Shown here one piece after another: positions 58,111 through 64,000 of a DNA stretch of 64,000 nt (positions are counted from its first letter, which is position 1; every line of letters starts with the position of its first letter). The notes under the pieces are model-generated. The model was not told the DNA's origin. It saw nothing but the letters and a program-made list of their open reading frames with translations, and searched no databases. This DNA comes from Eumeta japonica (Eukaryota; Arthropoda; Insecta; Lepidoptera; Psychidae), in contig BGZK01000082.1 of assembly GCA_005406025.1 (NCBI GenBank), forward strand, positions 620,001 through 684,000, given 5' to 3'. The translations under genes were made by a program, and so were the position numbers.

Positions 58111-58700
58111 GTTATCTATAGATTACTGCATTATTTAGTTGTTTTATTTTAATTGTAAATATGTCAAAAGTGTTTTGTGTGTGTGCATTTTGTGTATAAT
58201 AATGTGAAACAAGTTAAATGTAATGTAACCAATGGTAGTCTAACTTATCGACAGAATAAGATACCAGTAAAAATTATTTCAAGGAAATATTAACATCTGA
58301 CACGAAAACAAAATACATAGTCTTAATTCATTTGCAATGCAAATTAAAAACACTTATCGTATTTCTCTTATACGATCAACGTTTTGTTATTGACAATTTG
58401 TATGTTAATGTTGTACTTTTAATTTACTATTTAGCTGTGGTCGTTGTGTGATCAGCAAATTTTTTGTAATGAGAAAGTAACGGATTCCAATCTAGACTAC
58501 GGACGATTTAATAGCAATTGAACCATTCATTTCTAGGGTTTTCGAACATTGTCACTATATCGGTAACCATAGATTTTAAAAGTCTCCATTCCGCACTAAA
58601 TCCCTTTCGAAAGCTAACATCCGAATCCCTCATACATCAAAAAAGTGATATAACAACTCCATTACTACTATTATGAAATATCGACAAATCACTAAAGACA
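58111..58700. other. AT-rich spacer
   Basis: Nothing recognisable. Confidence 0.5.
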
Positions 58701-58704
58701 CATC

Positions 58705-58900
58705 ACTAGGGTACGGTAAACCGGGGCGTTGTCGATTGAAATCAGTCCTCAGGTAAATAACGTCCCGCGGGTTAATACTTTCAGCTACAGCTAATCTCGG
58801 ATGGGGGCGGTGCGCTTCTTTGAGAGGATGCCGGCTCATGAAAATCAGCAGTGGACCGCGTAGCTTCAATACGTTCAGCTGGATCTTTTCACTCACATGC
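58705..58900. other. GC-richer stretch, possibly an old repeat
   Basis: The minus-strand frame of 88 codons (58630-58896) includes PLLIFMSRHPLKEAHRPHPR but no known domain. It could be a fragment of a mobile element; I could not identify which. Confidence 0.3.
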
Positions 58901-60055
58901 TTCTCTAGCTACTGCCTGTATACACGAATGGCGAAATGCATTATACTTATACTATAATAAATTTAAGGAAATAATTCGAAAAATTCATGTTTTATCTATT
59001 TTAAATTGGGATTAAAAATCCTTTATTTAAAATGACAGCAACTATTTTTGGTATATAAAAAAAATCCAGAAATCAAATGCACACTACGTTGGCATTGGGT
59101 TTGCGTGATTTGCACAGAAAGGTGGCTATTAATTTTTTTTCCTAAGACGATGAATAATTTGGGTTTTTATTTTTTAAGTGTTATTGTTCGCTTAAAGTTC
59201 CATAACACGTAAGGAATTCAGAACATATAAAGGTGTATTGTAGAATATTTCTAAAGCAAAGGAAATCGGGGCATGGCTTTTTTCTAAATTTCACAACGCG
59301 AAAAATAGGGAAAAACGATTGTAATTAGTTACATAGGCATGTAAACAAGCTCTAAATAATTCTACATCAATAAACAAGAATTTACGTTGGTGCTTCGTGA
59401 ACCTAGTTTGCATACAATTGTAATTTATATGTAAAATTTATTTTTCGAGTACTTTATGATGTCAAATAACGGTATGCCACGTTATGCCTCAAATGTTTGA
59501 ATATCACAATAGTTGTAAATAACTATAATGTGTTCACATTGCATTCCCCATAAATATTTGAACTTAAGAATTGCAGTTATAAAAGTTATATTGTGTGGAA
59601 GACGATTATGTAATTAAAAAAATAACTATGAAAGGAAGAACAGTGTCACTGAATGAAGTATATTAAAATATTTGTTTGTTACTGCAATCGAGACAACAAA
59701 GACGCAGTTGAAATTGTTTCATTAAATGCATATAAAAATAGTCAAAATATTAAAGCTCTAAATCAAGAAAGAGATAACAAGGAACTTTGATGCTATTTCA
59801 TTGTTTTTTGAATCTAATTTGATTTCAGTTTGTGTGACAGTATCAAAACGATTTATTTAAATGTTTTAATTGATTGTCTTATTACGTATTGCAACTACGA
59901 TGGGATTGGCGAACATACGAGTACAGTCACAAGTTGTAAGAAATAAGGAAAACGACTTATAAGGCATTTTTTGGTTTTAAATGAAAACAAATATTGTATA
60001 CGAAAACGAGCATCAGCTACTAAGATTACACCCTACCACAATTTAGATCGAAAAG
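58901..60055. other. AT-rich spacer
   Basis: No gene or repeat family recognised. Confidence 0.5.
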
Positions 60056-60059
60056 CTCG

Positions 60060-60780
60060 AATTGCAAAGCTCTTGCCTGCGACATTTAGTAACATGCAGC
60101 GTGTAATAAACCGCTGACCTTAGAATCAGTTGTTCCATTATGAATCCTGATGTAATGAATGATTATTGATTCGAGAGGATTGACGGATATTGAACAAGTG
60201 TTAATTTTTTATTTATCCTAACCGCTAATTAACTAGATAAAATATCTATTTAAATTTCTACCAAATCAGTACATCCATAAATAAAACGGTGACAATCACA
60301 TCAACCAGGGTGTCATGAGGGTTAAACCTATAAATGCGCTTCCACCACCTCGCGATGTACATTCCTGTAATGAGAAATGACAATGACAGAAGCCCTTCCA
60401 CCAGCAGTCACAGACAGTTAATACCAAACAAGCTTGTCGATTGTCACAGAATAACTATCACTGAACATTGCCTACATTATCGTCGGCAAGTGTCCATTAG
60501 CGTCGACTTGTAAACATTATTTTGATCATTAAGCATGTAATTTTAAGCTTTACGTTTTAAAATTTTAAACGTTTTCAGAATATTTAATTTTAAGTCTTTC
60601 TCACATAGATGTAGAACTTCATAGTTGTGGTTGCTAGTAAATTCGTGACCGGCTTCTATCAAATGTTTAGCAAAATTAAATTTGTGATTTGGATAATAAT
60701 GAGTCTTTCACTCTTCAGTATCGCGGATTGAGAGTTAGCTTTGCTAGATTTTAAGTTTGTAGTCTGCTAGTTTTCTTCAA
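60060..60780 (-). mobile_element. Penelope-like retroelement relic, copy 2
   Basis: On the minus strand, about 60712-60490 translates as NHKFNFAKHLIEAGHEF, then NYEVLHLCEKDLKLN, then LNDQNNVYKSTLMDTC. It aligns along its length with the relic at 43390-44245 (FAKHLLETGH, VLHVCEKGLRLN, LNDQIDVYKSPLLDAC). Its 3' region shares 'caccctggttgatgtgattg', 'ccgtcaatcctct' and 'tcgcaggcaagag' with that copy. The front of the GIY-YIG domain is lost and stops interrupt the frame. Confidence 0.7.
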
Positions 60781-60784
60781 CTTG

Positions 60785-61325
60785 ATTTAAGTCGAGTTAA
60801 GTGCTCCTTGGTTAACTCGTCTGTGGTGACATACCGACTTCGTTATTATTTTTCACAAATGAAATAGGCACGGCTCGTATTACAAACGAACTCCCCGCCA
60901 TAAGATGTCACGATCTATTTATGACACACAAGCCAGTGAGAGAACAAAGTGTCTAAGAACAATCGTTCCCACCTAAGATCGTTACTCCAAAAGCCGTGTG
61001 ACAGCAGACAGACAAATTGCTCGGCTAGATCAACAGCCTCACAGGTCCACCGACCCAGTTTCGAAATAGCCGTAAACATGATTTAATGCCCGCCATCCGT
61101 TCAGGGGGGCAATCTTCAATTGAGTATAACTTATCACAATACGCAGATAGGATAATGCAATTGAGAGCTGTTGCAACATCACAGACGGCTGGGATGTTGC
61201 GAAACAGACAGCGGGCGGCCACAGGGCATCGAGCCCTGCATCCCGCACCGGAAGGCACTGGCCTTCGACATAAGTTACACTCGGAGTTGTCGTGTGTAAC
61301 GGATGGCGTGGGTTTGTGAGTTCTA
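60785..61325. other. GC-richer island, unassigned
   Basis: 60985-61320 is GC-richer, with the inverted repeat gaaggcactggccttc at about 61251-61266. Open frames on both strands (69-77 codons) are mutually exclusive and without domains. Candidate conserved non-coding element. Confidence 0.3.
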
Positions 61326-61965
61326 GAAAGATATGAGTTTAATTTGGCGTTAACGTGAGAGGTTTGTTTAAGAATTTAAAATCGATAAGTTAAGTGAAGA
61401 ATGTGATTTAATATTTACTATGTGCTTAAACATATTTGCTATTATTTTTTTCCCGAACAAAATATCTCTCAACTTTAATTGTAGTTAATTATATATATAA
61501 ATAATTATAATTGTTTACATAGTATACCTGAAATATTACAGTATTTTTTTATAATCCATTTCATAGATTTTTACATATTTTGGAATTAACATCTTACTGT
61601 TTTTCATTTATATATTTAACAAAACGGTAAACGTCATGTTTGTCTTTTTATTTTCTTTGTTAAAAAATATTCCCATTTTTACAGATCAGCTTTCTAGGTA
61701 AGTTATTAATTTGTAACACTAAATTTGGTAACTTTAAGTACATATGGATGATAATACACTATTTGTTTGACAGACAGGCGTACATAAAAGATAACTACAG
61801 GCATAGACATTTAGATTCCTATTAATAATAGAGGAGAAAGCTCATTTTCTTTCTTATAACAGTATTTTATATATGTGAAATGTAACTATTGTTTGTGAAA
61901 TACAATTAATAAATTTTCAGTGACGACAATTTTTCATATCTTGTTATATGTATTCAAATAAAGTA
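61326..61965. other. AT-rich spacer
   Basis: Nothing recognisable. Confidence 0.5.
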
Positions 61966-61967
61966 GT

Positions 61968-62080
61968 ATCCGGGCAACCGAGCTACGCTCAGCGTCTTTC
62001 GAGACTATGTGAAGTATTTTCGTGAAAATGTGATAACTTCCACGGGAAAAGTTCTCATGTTCATTTCCGAAAATATGTAA
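61968..62080 (-). repeat. Interspersed repeat family H, copy 3
   Basis: On the minus strand it reads gaaatgaacatgagaacttt, tcccgtgga, then cgaaagacgctgagcgtagc and tcggttgcccgga. These are the same blocks as copies at 86-180 and 37264-37356, with a short insertion relative to them. Confidence 0.6.
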
Positions 62081-62316
62081 CATAACAAGTATTTTAATTT
62101 AATAGTGCTATCTGCAATTCATACGCCATAGTGCTATTCTTTAATGAGAACCAATATAATAGCAACAATATATCTATCTCATTCTGCTACGAATTGGCGC
62201 TGAAAATACAGGAAAGCTTAAATTTTTTTTATACCATCTTTCAGGTAGGGCACCTACATAAATGAAATTAACAAGTAAAACTGCGTCAAATTACAAACTA
62301 CCATCGATATACTTAA

Positions 62317-62806
62317 GGCGATACAGTGATGAAAGGAGAGTTTTGTTTTTTTCTCATTCTCATTAAATTCATGAGATACGAGTTTGATTTTTTAGGTATA
62401 CGTTTTTAAACTATTCAAATTAGCGTATTGTAAAAGGAGTACACGATTGGACAACATTTTTTCGACAGAGTTAAATTTCAACCAGACCCGGATGATTTGC
62501 CTCTACAATTATCATTCGGAATTGATAACGTATTTCTATGTACTTCTATTTCTGGATAACGATACTAATAATTTTTGACGAACTGGAAAAACGGTTTTTT
62601 ATGTATTAGCGTCCTTTTATTTTAAACGAATCTCATGTGGGCGCTTAAGTCTTTAAGTTTTTTATTTTGAGGCCGCGCGCTCTACTGCTATTTCATTCTT
62701 CGTATGCGCTAGTATTAATAGTCGTGAACTTATCGGTCGGATGTCTATCATTGGTGATGTGCTCGCGCGGGGACATCCCCCCTCCTCTTCTCATCGCGGT
62801 ATCGCC
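62317..62806. mobile_element. TTAA-flanked MITE
   Basis: The left terminus ggcgatacagtgatgaaagg and the right terminus, read backwards as ggcgataccgcgatgagaag, are inverted repeats of about 25-30 bp. They are flanked on both sides by TTAA (62313-62316 and 62807-62810). A TTAA duplication is characteristic of piggyBac-type transposition. The 490-bp interior has no transposase frame. A 'cgacagagttaaatttcaac' stretch inside resembles a dispersed lepidopteran repeat. Confidence 0.75.
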
Positions 62807-62904
62807 TTAAGACCGTTTCCGAGATAACCATGCATACAGGAGTTGTTATTTAAAGTAACAAGATAGGTTGACGTTACCTAGACAACTTACGATTTCATCT
62901 AATC

Positions 62905-62950
62905 CAGTCGTTCACTGACGCGGACGAAGTCGCGTGCAAAAGCCAGAGTA
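62905..62950 (+). mobile_element. RTE-type LINE tail fragment
   Basis: 'actgacgcggacgaagtcgc' followed by 'gtgcaaaagccagag' is a diverged form of the common 'cggacgaagtcgcgggcaaaagctagt' type 3' end of lepidopteran RTE elements. Confidence 0.55.
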
Positions 62951-63260
62951 CGTAATACACTCAAAGGGCCCAGATACACGACAGATAAACCGATAACGGT
63001 ATCGGCTCGGCGGATATTACGTTATCTCGCGGCTCGGCGTCTGATAATTCCGATGTACAGGAGAAAATTATAAAGGAACCCTCGTTCCGTCGTTAATAAC
63101 ATAACATTATGGTTAGGGCCCGTCCCACGAGAGAATTAATTATGTTATTTCGTCGAGAGAAGCGGGCGCAGTGCTGTAGGCATTCGAAACGTTATTTTAT
63201 TACAAGCTCGTGTACTGTAATGACGTTAGGCGGCAGAGGTCTACTGTACTTTGTCGGTTT
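62951..63260. other. GC-richer island with attaatta core
   Basis: Blocks such as gtatcggctcggcggatatt and ctcgcggctcggcgtctgat are followed by gagagaattaattatg (63130-63145). A 68-codon plus-strand frame (63109-63315) has no domain. Candidate regulatory element. Confidence 0.3.
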
Positions 63261-64000
63261 TTATCATGTTCGATGTGGAATCATAATATTTGTTTTTAGT
63301 CGAATTGTATATTAATAGGCGAGGCGTAGACGAGTATAAAACTTGAGCCACTATAGCTCGTCTTGGAAACTTTGTAGAAGTCCTAAAATTATAGGTCTTG
63401 TTTATAATTAAAAGCGCTATTAACATTAGGAATTTTACGACGTTGCCGATTCTAGATTTGGTGGCTTGGAACAAACAGTAGGCTGTGGGTGAGGACATCG
63501 ATCTTATTACTAGCCAATATGATAAATTTACAGTATTAAGAACAGTTAATTATGAGGTAATATATACGTGATATCATATTTGATTCAGTTGAGAGCATAC
63601 AAAATCAATAATAGTACATATAATTTTTTTTTGTTCTGTATACATAAAGTAATAAAATTTAGAACGTATATAATTGTATATAAATTACACTAGTGAATTT
63701 TGTTCTGACTGACCGTCATTTGTCATAAAAATGAAACAGTAGATTTAATTATTTTTTGAAAGTAACTTTTTGTTAAATGTCAATTTAAAAGGAAATGGCA
63801 AAAGAGGCCCTAATGGCGGGAAAGTTCTGACATAAAAATAATTATGAATATCGGCATGTACATAGTGTATTATCTACATTAATCGTATAAAACCCATATC
63901 AAAAAAAAATATGTACTAAATTAAACGTATTGAAAAGATATATAGTGTGTTTATGTCGATACTGCATGCGACTGATGCGTCACGCTCTTTGTAACGTTCG
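63261..64000. other. AT-rich spacer with a repeat fragment shared with 9.4 kb
   Basis: 63755-63825 aligns with 9410-9475. No gene; an 85-codon minus-strand frame (63241-63498) has no recognisable domain. Confidence 0.5.

Noticed and set aside
61025..61319. Three mutually overlapping frames of 69-77 codons
   Set aside because: They are open on both strands because the DNA is GC-richer; none has a domain or splice context.

Overview
The window is eukaryotic, AT-rich, gene-poor nuclear DNA. The repeats point to an insect, most likely a moth or butterfly (Lepidoptera). The evidence is: a roughly 0.5-0.75 kb repeat that opens with 'agggttccgt', is followed in several copies by a (tctg)n tract, and ends in 'ggccrgtttt'; tRNA-derived SINEs; RTE-type tails ('gcggacgaagtcgcg'); and a C-type lysozyme gene with a lepidopteran-looking sequence. 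The order is inferred from remembered repeat families, not from a search. No species call is possible.

Host genes: only one protein gene is convincing, a C-type lysozyme or lysozyme-like gene on the minus strand. Its penultimate exon (48584-48647) and last exon (46721-46854) are both visible, with good splice sites, a stop codon and a downstream AATAAA. The upstream exons, which carry the signal peptide and the catalytic Glu/Asp positions, were not found in the remaining 15 kb. They may lie beyond the window or be too diverged to recognise by eye. The intron between the two exons holds a 601-bp foldback element.

Layout. 0-6 kb: AT-rich spacer with two GC-richer islands and an unassigned 144-codon reading frame (5347-5781). 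6-10.4 kb: dense repeats (family A, a SINE, family B, family C). 10.4-19.3 kb: AT-rich DNA with an unusual cluster of inverted repeats (11.3-11.55 kb), a homeodomain-site-rich island (12.4-13.0 kb), family D, and several near-perfect hairpins (16.35-16.47, 18.2 and 18.4 kb). 19.3-25.5 kb: families A, B and C, a GC-rich island, a long inverted-repeat element (24.3-24.86 kb) and a decayed copy of a conserved arthropod orphan gene. 25.5-37 kb: mostly unannotated, with GC-rich islands and repeat fragments. 37-46 kb: family A, the strongest CpG-rich island (38.7-39.2 kb), a mariner transposase relic, family D, and a Penelope-like element (PLE) relic with a GIY-YIG domain. 46.5-49.3 kb: the lysozyme gene. 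49-56.9 kb: spacer. 56.9-58.1 kb: a second, better-preserved copy of the orphan gene inside imperfect inverted repeats. 60-60.8 kb: a second PLE relic. 62.3-62.8 kb: a TTAA-flanked MITE.

The window therefore reads as a gene desert around one immunity-type gene, filled by old transposable elements. GC-richer, possibly conserved non-coding islands recur along it, some with TAATTA-type homeodomain sites, as is seen around developmental regulators. I did not find a clear new biological system. The best leads are the orphan gene family carried by a possible mobile unit, the perfect hairpins, and the TGGCGAC-NN-GTCGCCA cluster.
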